This document shows, piece after piece, positions 8,895-16,155 of a DNA stretch of 64,000 nucleotides. The notes under the pieces were generated by a model. That model saw nothing but the letters and a program-made list of their open reading frames with translations. It had not been told where the DNA came from and searched no databases. How positions within the stretch are numbered: position 1 is the stretch's first letter; every line of letters starts with the position of its first letter. The stretch is from contig JALOTP010000020.1 of the NCBI GenBank assembly GCA_025457865.1, forward strand, positions 1 to 64,000, given 5' to 3'. The position numbers and the translations under genes were made by a program. The stretch is from Thermoplasmatota archaeon (GTDB lineage Archaea > Thermoplasmatota > Penumbrarchaeia > Penumbrarchaeales > Penumbrarchaeaceae).

Positions 8895-9575
8895 ATGGCA
8901 GGGGTCCAGACAATCGATGTCCAAAGCGTTCAGGGGGATTGGATGGGTGAATGGCATCGATACATCGTGGGGAGGTTCTTCCGCGGTCCAGGGACTGCCC
9001 TGGAGGTAGGAAGTGGTGCAGGGTCCGTGATGTCGAACATCGCCAGCATGCTCGATGTCAAAGGCATCGACATCGATCCTGAACAGGTCAGGACCGCAAG
9101 GGGGCGAGGTCTGGACGTTGACCGAATGGACGGACTTGAGCTCGATCTGAAGGACGGTTCCTTCGACATCGTTTTCTGCAGTTTCTACCTGATGTGGGTC
9201 AAGGACACCAGAAAAGCCATCGAAGAGATGCTGAGGGTAAGTCGGAAGGGGGTCCTCATCCTCAATGAACCCATCTGGTCCAGGTCCATGTATGCCCCCG
9301 ATGGGCTCAAGGAACTTGTTGATGGATGGACATCCGTCATCCGCAAAGATGGTGGCGACCCGGATGCAGGTCTGAAGGTCGCGGAGATAGTGGGTCAGAT
9401 GGGCGGGAGGTTCGGAACGGTCCCAATAGAGATGGACAAGACTGAATTGGAGCGTAACGTTGTGTTCGAATATGATCAATTGAACATAAGAGGTGTGAAT
9501 TACAAGGCTGTGGTCCCTACCATCTTCCATGTTCCGTTCATATGGGGCTTTGTCCCGAAAGGACGAGCTAAATGA
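8895..9575 (+). CDS. Class I SAM-dependent methyltransferase
   Basis: This is a Rossmann-fold methyltransferase of about 226 residues. The SAM-binding glycine loop is EVGSGAGS, followed by GIDIDPEQ (the acidic residue that binds the SAM ribose) and a DIVFCSFYLMWV segment at motif IV. The form resembles UbiE/Methyltransf_11 enzymes acting on small molecules or lipids, and the substrate is unknown. The ATG at 8895 follows a GAGG at 8880-8883, while the in-frame ATG at 8862 has no convincing ribosome site. Either start is possible. The gene stands between two membrane-protein genes with no pathway context. Confidence 0.8.
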   Translation: MAGVQTIDVQSVQGDWMGEWHRYIVGRFFRGPGTALEVGSGAGSVMSNIASMLDVKGIDIDPEQVRTARGRGLDVDRMDGLELDLKDGSFDIVFCSFYLMWVKDTRKAIEEMLRVSRKGVLILNEPIWSRSMYAPDGLKELVDGWTSVIRKDGGDPDAGLKVAEIVGQMGGRFGTVPIEMDKTELERNVVFEYDQLNIRGVNYKAVVPTIFHVPFIWGFVPKGRAK

Positions 9576-9602
9576 ATACACATATGATACCAATCTTTAA
9601 GA

Positions 9603-10355
9603 ATGAATGCCCCGATTTTCGATTGGATGAATAATGGCTTGAACATGAAGCTCATCGTCATCTTGGTGATATGCACCATCCTATACATTTCAAGCGTTTA
9701 TACGGTTTTGATCCTTCTCCTAATAGATGACCAGCCCGAAGAAGAGGGGATTAGAATTGACAACGATCATTATCCTGGAACCCCAAGGGCATTCCTGAAG
9801 CCCAAGCTCGACCCCGATGACCCTTTGAACGTCAGTTTCAGCTTGGTTGTCTACTGCAAAGAGTATCAAGGTTGGACAACATACATCAACATGGGCGATG
9901 GCTCTCCCTTGTATAATCTGACATCGAATCTAACGGTTCACAGGTACCCATCGATAATGAAGTACAAGGTCACCTACTGGACGTTATTTAGACCGACTGA
10001 TTACCCAGTTAGGAGGTCCATCATATTGGACCTAGCAAAAGCTGGGAACATGACCCCTGTCGCTGTCATTGTCGAAGAGGAGATAACGACAAAAAATAGG
10101 AACCAACCAGTCCTCATCTCGGGGAATGCATCATTTGACGTCGATGGGGAGATCATAGGTTTTTACTGGGATTATGGTGATGGGACACACTCCGACATCA
10201 CACAGGGTATCCACGGATACCTCCCAGGCCCTGTAACAAGCCACGCATATGATAAGATCGGGAAATACGAGGTCACGCTGTCAGTCATGGATGACCAGGG
10301 ATATGACTCATCGTTTGATGATGCCGCCCGTATAACGGTCACAGTCCATTGGTGA
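9603..10355 (+). CDS. Membrane-anchored PKD-domain protein
   Basis: This 250-residue protein has one N-terminal transmembrane helix (about 15-40) and an otherwise extracytoplasmic chain. Residues about 165-248 form a PKD domain with the FDVDGEI and YWDYGDGT motifs typical of that fold. PKD domains usually mediate contacts at the cell surface. The coding sequence is visibly more AT-rich than its neighbours, which may mean recent acquisition. Further ATGs at 9627 and 9645 are possible starts. It converges with the radical SAM gene, with 38 nt between the stops. Confidence 0.72.
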   Translation: MNAPIFDWMNNGLNMKLIVILVICTILYISSVYTVLILLLIDDQPEEEGIRIDNDHYPGTPRAFLKPKLDPDDPLNVSFSLVVYCKEYQGWTTYINMGDGSPLYNLTSNLTVHRYPSIMKYKVTYWTLFRPTDYPVRRSIILDLAKAGNMTPVAVIVEEEITTKNRNQPVLISGNASFDVDGEIIGFYWDYGDGTHSDITQGIHGYLPGPVTSHAYDKIGKYEVTLSVMDDQGYDSSFDDAARITVTVHW

Positions 10356-10393
10356 CCTCCTCTCCTACACCTTGGTCATTGAAGAGATACCTT

Positions 10394-11719
10394 TCAAGAT
10401 GATACGATATCCAATAGTCTATAGTCCCCGGTCTTCCATGATATCGGACATGCACCCCCGCACTGAGGGAACAATGAGCATTTACTGCATTTGTCGGGAG
10501 CGAAGGTCCTATCCCTGATATCCTTGCATATCTTGTGCTCCCAGAGCTTCTTCCACGGGTCTTTGAGGATGTCCCCCAATCCCTCGTAATAGCTCTGGCA
10601 TGGGAGGACGGTCCCGTCCGGTTCCACCGCCATGTTCATCCTGCAAGCGGTGCACTGCTTCATCCCCAAACCCATCTCCATGGGGTTCATTACACAGTAG
10701 GGGGTCGGTGTGTACCACCTGAACTCGTAGGAGTTGAGAACACCGTCCATACAACCCTTCGCAAGTAGCTCCTTGAGCTCTTTGACCTCGATCCCCTCTG
10801 CATCCTTCCCCTTCCCGGACCTTATGAGGGAGTTGACGGCTATGTGCTTGACACCGAGCTTCCTGAGGAACTCGATGGTGCCCAGGACCTCGTTCTTGTT
10901 CCTTTCCATGATGGTGGTGTTCGTTACCGTGTATATCCCCGCATCAAGGGCGTTCTTCAATCCCTTGAGTGTGTCCGAATGCGAACCGTTCCTGCCAGTG
11001 ATGGCATCGTGTGTAGGGCTAACATGCGACCCGACCGTTATCTGGACATGGTCCAGACCAGATCCCATCAGCTTATCAAGGTACGCTCTGTCCTTGAGCT
11101 TTCTCCCGTTGGTGTTCAACCCCGTTATCTGTCCCAGTTCCTCGCCGAAAGCTATGAGCTCCGGCAGGTCCTCCCTCAGCGTAGGCTCCCCACCCGTGAA
11201 CACTATGTGGGGCACTCCCTCCTTCCAGAGCTTCTCCAAGACCTTCTTCCATTCCTCCGTGGTCAGTTCCTTCTTGGCCCTCTGTTTGTCATTATAGCAG
11301 TGGGAGCAATCGTTATCGCATCTATACGTCAGTGCGAGGTCCATCCTGAAGGGAGCCATTTGCCCTTCGTAGAGCGCCCCAAGTTCCTCGTCCATCTCGG
11401 TGATTATCTCGCTCGATGTGAGCAGCGAATACATAGCGGTCTTGAACTCTTTGAGGTCCTTCTCCACATCTGCCTTCTTCGCTCTGTACCGCTTTAGAGT
11501 TCCCTTGACAACTTTTTCATCAGTCTCCCCGCTGAGGATGTGATATGCGAAATAGACCCCAGTCCCGTTGAGGACGAGCATCCTGGATGCGTCCAATATG
11601 AGTATGCCTTTCTCGGGAGAGTCCACCCTCAGGTGGACCCTCTTCCCTTCGAACGAACCCGTCCCTCTGAAATGGTGGACCCCTTGTTTTACCCCTTTCC
11701 CATTGAAAGGCCACAACAT
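10394..11719 (-). CDS. Radical SAM/SPASM peptide-modifying enzyme with PqqD-like N-terminal domain
   Basis: This 441-residue enzyme has three parts. Residues about 25-110 look like a PqqD/RRE-type recognition domain (LVLNGTGVYFAYHIL, then a helical stretch). The radical SAM barrel carries C134-x3-C138-x2-C141 for the SAM-cleaving 4Fe-4S cluster and GGEP at 176-179. The C-terminal SPASM region carries VEPDGTVLPC and a CxxC-x5-C-x3-C cluster for auxiliary Fe-S centres. Such enzymes typically install thioether or C-C cross-links in ribosomal peptides. The ATG overlaps the upstream stop (TGATG), which excludes the 112 extra residues in frame before it. The adjacent Cys-Ala tail is the obvious substrate candidate; this is inferred. 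Confidence 0.88.
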   Translation of the reverse strand: MLWPFNGKGVKQGVHHFRGTGSFEGKRVHLRVDSPEKGILILDASRMLVLNGTGVYFAYHILSGETDEKVVKGTLKRYRAKKADVEKDLKEFKTAMYSLLTSSEIITEMDEELGALYEGQMAPFRMDLALTYRCDNDCSHCYNDKQRAKKELTTEEWKKVLEKLWKEGVPHIVFTGGEPTLREDLPELIAFGEELGQITGLNTNGRKLKDRAYLDKLMGSGLDHVQITVGSHVSPTHDAITGRNGSHSDTLKGLKNALDAGIYTVTNTTIMERNKNEVLGTIEFLRKLGVKHIAVNSLIRSGKGKDAEGIEVKELKELLAKGCMDGVLNSYEFRWYTPTPYCVMNPMEMGLGMKQCTACRMNMAVEPDGTVLPCQSYYEGLGDILKDPWKKLWEHKICKDIRDRTFAPDKCSKCSLFPQCGGACPISWKTGDYRLLDIVSS

Positions 11720-13338
11720 CACCTGCCACCCCCCGCACAGGCGCAAGCACAGGCACATGCGCATGCACAACCACCACCGCTGAAACCTCCTGTCCGTAGA
11801 CCGCTGGTGCCTCCAGATGGGGGCGGATGTAATGTTCGGACTATGCTCGAGGTCATCTTTGAGGTCGAGGTGGCCACTCTCGAGGAAAGGCCGGTGATAT
11901 TGTTGACGTAGCTCCTGGCAAAACCACCGCTGCCCAAACCAGGACCTCCGGTCATGGTCCCATGGCGGCGTCCCGTCCCCATGGGGATCGGAACTATGAT
12001 GGGCATGATGAAGAGATCGACGTTCCGGTCGTAATCCTTCGAGAGCGGAAGCCATTCATCGTTCTTCTTTATATTGAGCTCGAGCCCCTTAACGTCGGGG
12101 GCGGCCTTGACCTCTTCCCAGGCCTTGTTCACTATCGAAGTGTAGTACTGCTGGGTCTTTCTCTGGCTGAAACCGTTCATCTTGGCCTCGGTGGCCTTGA
12201 CCATGTCCTTCAATGCCGCTTCCGCCCTTGCATCGACAAGGTATCCATCATCACCTAATGCATCATAGATACCCTTCTCGTAGGTGTGGTCGCATAGTTC
12301 CCTCGAGACCTTGTCGAAAGATGGTGGGTCAGTGAGCCCTTTGATCCCTATGGACCCTTTCTTCACCATTCCATAGATGATCATCGTCAGGACCTTGTTC
12401 AAAGGAAGCTCGAGGACCATGGCCGCTTCAGGGGCCGTCAGGCCTGTCCTGGGACCGGCACCGGGCATCGCAACAGAGGGCCTGAAGTAATCCTTCTTGC
12501 TCTTGTTACCGATGACTACCGCGATGGCTATGACGGCTGCTATGGCAATGAAGGGGAGGAACAGACAGAGAAGGCCACACAGTGAAGATATGGCATCCAA
12601 CATCTGGTCCAGAAAGGTCTCCCTGTAGACCTTGTTGACATACTGCCTTGGGAACGCTACTCCCACCTTCCCCATGCTGGTCGAGGGAAAGGTCGGTGTC
12701 GTGTCAGTGTAGTTCCATTGGACCATCCATCCGTCAGGTGTACGTTCCTGATGGTCCCACTCCCTTGTCTCCCATGCAGTGTTGTTCAGGGATGGGACCC
12801 CGGAGGGGAGCACCATCCTGACGGTCAATCGATACGTATTGTCTATCTGATACCCCCCACTGAACCATGTGGGCCTGAACTCGACCGATGCCATGGACTT
12901 GTTGTTCGGGCTTTCCCATACCATCCTGTCGCAGATTATTGAGAAGTCCAGGATTATCCGTGGATTGGAGCCCGCTTTCACGTGGACCTCGACCCCTGGG
13001 TCCACGAACTCTGACCTCTTGATTGTGGGGAAATTGTCCTCCTTGACCTTCTCACCAAAGGAATTGTGGACGATGACAGTTGCTTCCGCAGTGGATAGGG
13101 CATAATCGGAGTTCGGCATACCTATGTCTACGACGTCGAACCCCGTTCCATGGTTAAGGAAATCGAAATGGTACTCGATCCTTGCCTTCCCATCGGTTCG
13201 GATATGGACCGTTGCAGTTTCCTCTAGCACACTGAACCTGTACTCTGCGGCTGATGCTGATGAGGTGAACAAGGGGAGCAGGAGAAGCCCTGAGAGAACT
13301 GTCATGGACAGGAGCAGGACCCGAGTGACCCTCACCAT
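11719..13338 (-). CDS. DUF2207-like membrane protein with C-terminal (Cys-Ala)6 tail, putative radical SAM substrate
   Basis: This is a 539-residue protein. A signal peptide (1-30) is followed by an extracytoplasmic beta domain (31-245), a transmembrane helix (about 251-277), and a cytosolic region with a wHTH-like segment (298-335) as in DUF2207 proteins. A Gly/Ser/Pro-rich linker leads to a tail of three Gly, six Cys-Ala pairs (524-535), three Gly and Arg. The six Cys (524, 526, 528, 530, 532, 534) face the cytosol, where a radical SAM enzyme could reach them. The ATG at 13338 overlaps the upstream stop by 7 nt and sits just before the signal peptide. Earlier in-frame codons give a non-hydrophobic extension. 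No member with this exact tail is known to me. Confidence 0.85.
   Translation of the reverse strand: MVRVTRVLLLSMTVLSGLLLLPLFTSSASAAEYRFSVLEETATVHIRTDGKARIEYHFDFLNHGTGFDVVDIGMPNSDYALSTAEATVIVHNSFGEKVKEDNFPTIKRSEFVDPGVEVHVKAGSNPRIILDFSIICDRMVWESPNNKSMASVEFRPTWFSGGYQIDNTYRLTVRMVLPSGVPSLNNTAWETREWDHQERTPDGWMVQWNYTDTTPTFPSTSMGKVGVAFPRQYVNKVYRETFLDQMLDAISSLCGLLCLFLPFIAIAAVIAIAVVIGNKSKKDYFRPSVAMPGAGPRTGLTAPEAAMVLELPLNKVLTMIIYGMVKKGSIGIKGLTDPPSFDKVSRELCDHTYEKGIYDALGDDGYLVDARAEAALKDMVKATEAKMNGFSQRKTQQYYTSIVNKAWEEVKAAPDVKGLELNIKKNDEWLPLSKDYDRNVDLFIMPIIVPIPMGTGRRHGTMTGGPGLGSGGFARSYVNNITGLSSRVATSTSKMTSSIVRTLHPPPSGGTSGLRTGGFSGGGCACACACACACAGGGR
11734..11769 (-). repeat. Coding repeat: six Cys-Ala dipeptides
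   Basis: Six tandem Cys-Ala codon pairs end the DUF2207-like gene. Both Cys codons (TGT, TGC) and all four Ala codons (GCA, GCC, GCT, GCG) are used. The DNA is therefore not a simple hexanucleotide slippage product, and the peptide pattern itself appears to be maintained. Confidence 0.95.
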
Positions 13339-13721
13339 TTGGGGGCCTCCTCCATCACGTAGGCCTTTCCGCAGTAAGGACAGCTGACAAGGACCCCAAG
13401 GTCCGTGATCCTGATGTCCTTGGATGAAAGTGGGGCCCCACACCCGTTGCATTTCATCTCCTGGGCCCTAGTATCGCCCCCCACGAGGTCCGTGGCCTTT
13501 ATCTCGACCTTCTGCTGGATGTTCACGGGGCGGGCGGATTCCCTTTTCTCGACGTAGATGACGGAGCCTATGAACCCACCAGCGATCAGGAAGAGAATAA
13601 CGGCTATCACCAGTATCGATAGCTGGAAGTCCGGTGTGAAGCTTGCCAGTAAGAAGATGAGCCCCAGCAGTACGAAGAAGACCCCGGCCCCAATGAGGAT
13701 CCCCTTGAGATAACCCCTCAT
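13332..13721 (-). CDS. Small membrane protein with C-terminal zinc ribbon
   Basis: From the ATG at 13721 the product has 129 residues: two transmembrane helices (about 9-28 and 34-57), a linker, and a zinc ribbon with C91/C94 and C114/C117 (CNGC and CPYC knuckles). Both termini are probably cytosolic. It is the first gene of a three-gene overlapping operon with the Cys-Ala-tailed protein and the radical SAM enzyme, so it may be a partner or metal-binding accessory of that system. The function is unknown. A TATA-like TTTTAATA (minus strand, 13745-13752) about 25-30 nt upstream supports this start. Confidence 0.8.
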   Translation of the reverse strand: MRGYLKGILIGAGVFFVLLGLIFLLASFTPDFQLSILVIAVILFLIAGGFIGSVIYVEKRESARPVNIQQKVEIKATDLVGGDTRAQEMKCNGCGAPLSSKDIRITDLGVLVSCPYCGKAYVMEEAPKW

Positions 13722-13744
13722 GAGGAAGAGTACCGTTCCAGTTG

Positions 13745-13757
13745 TATTAAAACTTGA
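13745..13757 (-). promoter_or_regulatory. TATA element for the zinc-ribbon / DUF2207 / radical SAM operon
   Basis: The minus-strand sequence TTTTAATA (13745-13752) is followed about 25 nt later by the ATG at 13721. It lies between the 3' end of tRNA-Thr and the operon, so the operon can be transcribed separately from the tRNA. Confidence 0.45.
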
Positions 13758-13780
13758 TTTTTCCTGGAAGAAAAATAGAG

Positions 13781-13852
13781 AGCCACTGGTGGGAATTGAA
13801 CCCACGACCTACTCCTTACCAAGGAGTCGCTATACCGCTAAGCCACAGTGGC
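13781..13852 (-). tRNA. tRNA-Thr (anticodon GGT)
   Basis: The acceptor stem GCCACTG/CAGTGGC is fully paired, with discriminator T. The D-arm is GGCTTAGCGGTATAGC. The anticodon arm has stem ACTCC/GGAGT and loop TTGGTAA, giving anticodon GGT. The T-arm GTGGG-TTCAATT-CCCAC is intact. There is no intron and CCA is not encoded. A box-A-like TTTAAGTATA lies upstream near 13885-13895. Confidence 0.93.
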
Positions 13853-13912
13853 GGGGGGTTTGGGGGAGGGTTATTCAAGGTGTTATACTTAAATCTTATC
13901 AGATAGGAAATC

Positions 13913-14125
13913 CCACTGGTGGGAACATCTTGACCATAGGGTATTTTCCCTTCATTCCCTGGTCAAGATGCTAGGAAAATGGAGAACGAGGACAAAAAGC
14001 AAGCACCATTTTTCGGTGTTGGACCCACGACCTACTCCTTACCAAGGCCTTGGGAAAACCAGAGGTTTTCCAGGTCGCCATCCGTTCCGGATGTCGAAGC
14101 CACTATACCGCTAAGCCACAGTGGC
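13913..14125 (-). pseudogene. Interrupted tRNA-Thr(GGT) copy with hairpin-forming inserts
   Basis: Three blocks of the neighbouring tRNA-Thr recur in the same order. The first is the 5' leader plus acceptor and D-arm (14103-14156, matching 13830-13884). The second is a 24-nt anticodon-to-T-stem block (14024-14047, matching 13801-13824). The third is the 13-nt T-stem/acceptor 3' block (13913-13925, matching 13783-13795). They are separated by inserts of 55 nt and 98 nt. The inserts contain perfect inverted repeats: GGAAAACC/GGTTTTCC (14053-14071), CATCCG/CGGATG (14079-14093) and CATCTTGACCA/TGGTCAAGATG (13926-13970). The terminal acceptor pair is mismatched and the box A is altered, so it is probably a dead copy. 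Unusual multi-intron processing cannot be excluded. Confidence 0.65.
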
Positions 14126-14274
14126 GGGGGTTTGGGGGAGGGTTATTCAAGGTGTTCTAGTTAAACTTAGATCTTATACGATCAAAATACCCACTGTAAA
14201 GTACCTCCGGAAACCTAAGGTCCCATATTCCTTCCAGCATGGTTATTACCATAGACCTATATTGACCCCCGAAC

Positions 14275-15597
14275 ATGTACGGTGCAACAAAAAAAGAACA
14301 TTACAGTGCCCGCAGGTCCGGGACTTCTGTTGAGCTTCTGCTCCTAGACTTTCTCAAAGATGTCTTGGAAGGCAAGAAGGGCAACTACGCCCTCCATACC
14401 ATCTTCAAGCGTTCACCGATGGCCCCGGATGGAAGGGGACTCTTCGCCAGGACCTGCCAGGGTACATTGAGATCGTTCGAGCTGATCTCCTCAGAGATAT
14501 CATCAAGGGACCCCGCGCAAGTTGCCGTAGCTGGAATGTTCCTGTTCACCGACAGGTTCCCCTCCGACCTGGGACTTGATAAAAGGAGGCTTGACGCCAT
14601 CAAGATGAGGGTCAGGAGCTCTGACCCCCTCAACAGGGTCCTGAGAGCGAGCTCTCCTGACCAGGTACCCCAGAAGGCATCCCTGGCATCGGCCCCGGAC
14701 TGGCTCAAGGACATCCTTTCCAGTTCCCTCGGGGAGGATTTCAGGCACGTCCTTGCGGACTCGCTCCTGGCCCCAAAATACCTCGGGGTCAGGGCGAACG
14801 TTCTCTTGATAGATAGGGGGGGATTGATGAACGAGCTCAGGGATGCGCGTGTCTGGGGTGGGGCCTCCGAGCTCGATCCGGATGCAATGATGCTCCTCGA
14901 CGGGACATCGGTGGATTCCCTTCCAGCTTACAGGGATGGCAGGCTAGAGGTCCAGGACGTCTCCTCACAGCTGGTCTGCCGTCTGGCGGTCTCTGGCCCG
15001 ACCCCCGGAAAGGTCATTGACGCCTGTGCGGGGAACGGCGGGAAGACCTTGGCCCTTTCGGCCATGATGGGGAACAAGGGAAACCTTGTATCTATGGATA
15101 ATAACGAAAGGAGCCTGTCACGCCTCCGGCAGAGGGCGAGGCGGGCCCAGGTCTGGAACTACCAGCGCGTCCATGTCAAAGGGGATGCTGAGCTCGAACC
15201 ATATAAGGACTGGGCGGATGTCGTCCTGGTGGATGCGCCATGCTCCGGGCTCGGGACATTGAGAAGGAACCCGGACATAAAGCTTCATTTGGACAGGGAG
15301 CAGGTATCGAAGTTCCCGATGATCCAGCTCGATCTGCTCAGGACCTATTCGAAGCTGGTGAGACCTGGTGGCCGACTGATATATTCGACATGCACGCTCA
15401 ACCGCTCGGAGAACGAGGGGGTCGTCAACTCGTTCCTCTCGGAAGCCAAGGGGTTTGAACTGAAAGATGCCCATGACCTAATGCCGGACCTGCCCAAGGA
15501 CCTGTTCAAGGGTCCCTTCTTCCGTCCTTTGCCATCGGATGAGCGGTCGGGCTTCTATGCCGCCTTCATGATAAGGAGCAAAGACACAGTTTCATAG
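14275..15597 (+). CDS. RsmB/NOP2/NSUN-family RNA m5C methyltransferase
   Basis: This 440-residue protein transfers a methyl group from SAM to C5 of cytosine in rRNA or tRNA. Residues about 20-130 resemble a NusB-like RNA-binding domain, as in RsmB. The catalytic domain shows the SAM loop DACAGNGGKT, the motif IV Cys in DAPCSGLGTLRRNPDIK, and the motif VI nucleophile in YSTCTLN. The target nucleotide is unknown. No other Met lies near the N-terminus. It ends 6 nt inside the convergent wHTH gene. Confidence 0.88.
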   Translation: MYGATKKEHYSARRSGTSVELLLLDFLKDVLEGKKGNYALHTIFKRSPMAPDGRGLFARTCQGTLRSFELISSEISSRDPAQVAVAGMFLFTDRFPSDLGLDKRRLDAIKMRVRSSDPLNRVLRASSPDQVPQKASLASAPDWLKDILSSSLGEDFRHVLADSLLAPKYLGVRANVLLIDRGGLMNELRDARVWGGASELDPDAMMLLDGTSVDSLPAYRDGRLEVQDVSSQLVCRLAVSGPTPGKVIDACAGNGGKTLALSAMMGNKGNLVSMDNNERSLSRLRQRARRAQVWNYQRVHVKGDAELEPYKDWADVVLVDAPCSGLGTLRRNPDIKLHLDREQVSKFPMIQLDLLRTYSKLVRPGGRLIYSTCTLNRSENEGVVNSFLSEAKGFELKDAHDLMPDLPKDLFKGPFFRPLPSDERSGFYAAFMIRSKDTVS

Positions 15598-16143
15598 TTC
15601 GGACCTCCTCCTCTGTATCTCTTCCTTCAAACTGAGGAACCTTTCCAGGTCAATGGTCCCTTCAAGGTACCTATCTATGAGTTCCAGCATCATCTCGTCC
15701 AGGAACCTCTTCTCCCCTACGGCAGAGAACCGTTCGTCCCCGTCCCGGACCTCCCTTACTATCAACCCTTTTTTTTCAAGCGCCCGTAGGATACGGTTCA
15801 GCTCCGGACCGCTGACATTGACCCTGCCCATCAGGTCCGTCCTTGTACAATGCGGCATCGACCTTATCATATCGAGCGTCCGACGTTTTTCAATGCTGCC
15901 TTTGGCCGGACCTTCCATCCCCGCCTTCCTGCGGATCTCTGATGGAAAGCACTCTTTCCGCTTCCCAGATACCCTTACGGTGATGTCGCCCTTCCGTTCC
16001 ATCAGGTCCAGATGGTACCTTACCGTCCCCTCGTTCAGACCCGTTCTCTCCACGATCTCGACGGGGGTGATCCCGGGAATGTCCATTATAACGCTAAAAA
16101 GACGGCGTCTGACCTGGCTTGAACCTGCCCTTTCCCCCTTCAT
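15592..16143 (-). CDS. Double winged-helix transcriptional regulator
   Basis: From the ATG at 16143 (after GGTG at 6 nt) the product has 183 residues. Two wHTH units are visible: TPVEIVERTGLNEGTVRYHL near 25-50, and TRTDLMGRVNVSGPELNRIL with its wing near 95-135. A helical C-terminus follows. Tandem wHTH proteins of this sort are common archaeal regulators of membrane and surface genes. The gene follows the BNR/PKD surface protein by about 12 nt on the same strand, so it may regulate that gene. It overlaps the methyltransferase 3' end by 6 nt. A GTG at 16152 is an alternative start. Confidence 0.75.
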   Translation of the reverse strand: MKGERAGSSQVRRRLFSVIMDIPGITPVEIVERTGLNEGTVRYHLDLMERKGDITVRVSGKRKECFPSEIRRKAGMEGPAKGSIEKRRTLDMIRSMPHCTRTDLMGRVNVSGPELNRILRALEKKGLIVREVRDGDERFSAVGEKRFLDEMMLELIDRYLEGTIDLERFLSLKEEIQRRRSEL

Positions 16144-16155
16144 CAACAACACCGA

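Noticed and set aside
11720-12055. 112-residue N-terminal extension of the radical SAM enzyme in the same frame
   Set aside because: It is antisense-free but overlaps the coding end of the DUF2207-like gene in another frame, reads as low-quality Arg/His/Trp-rich sequence, and the ATG at 11719 has a typical TGATG coupling.
13913-14125. Interpretation of the broken tRNA-Thr copy as an ordinary intron-containing tRNA
   Set aside because: The inserts are not at the canonical 37/38 site, the T-loop is interrupted, and the terminal acceptor pair is mismatched; a normal single intron does not explain this.
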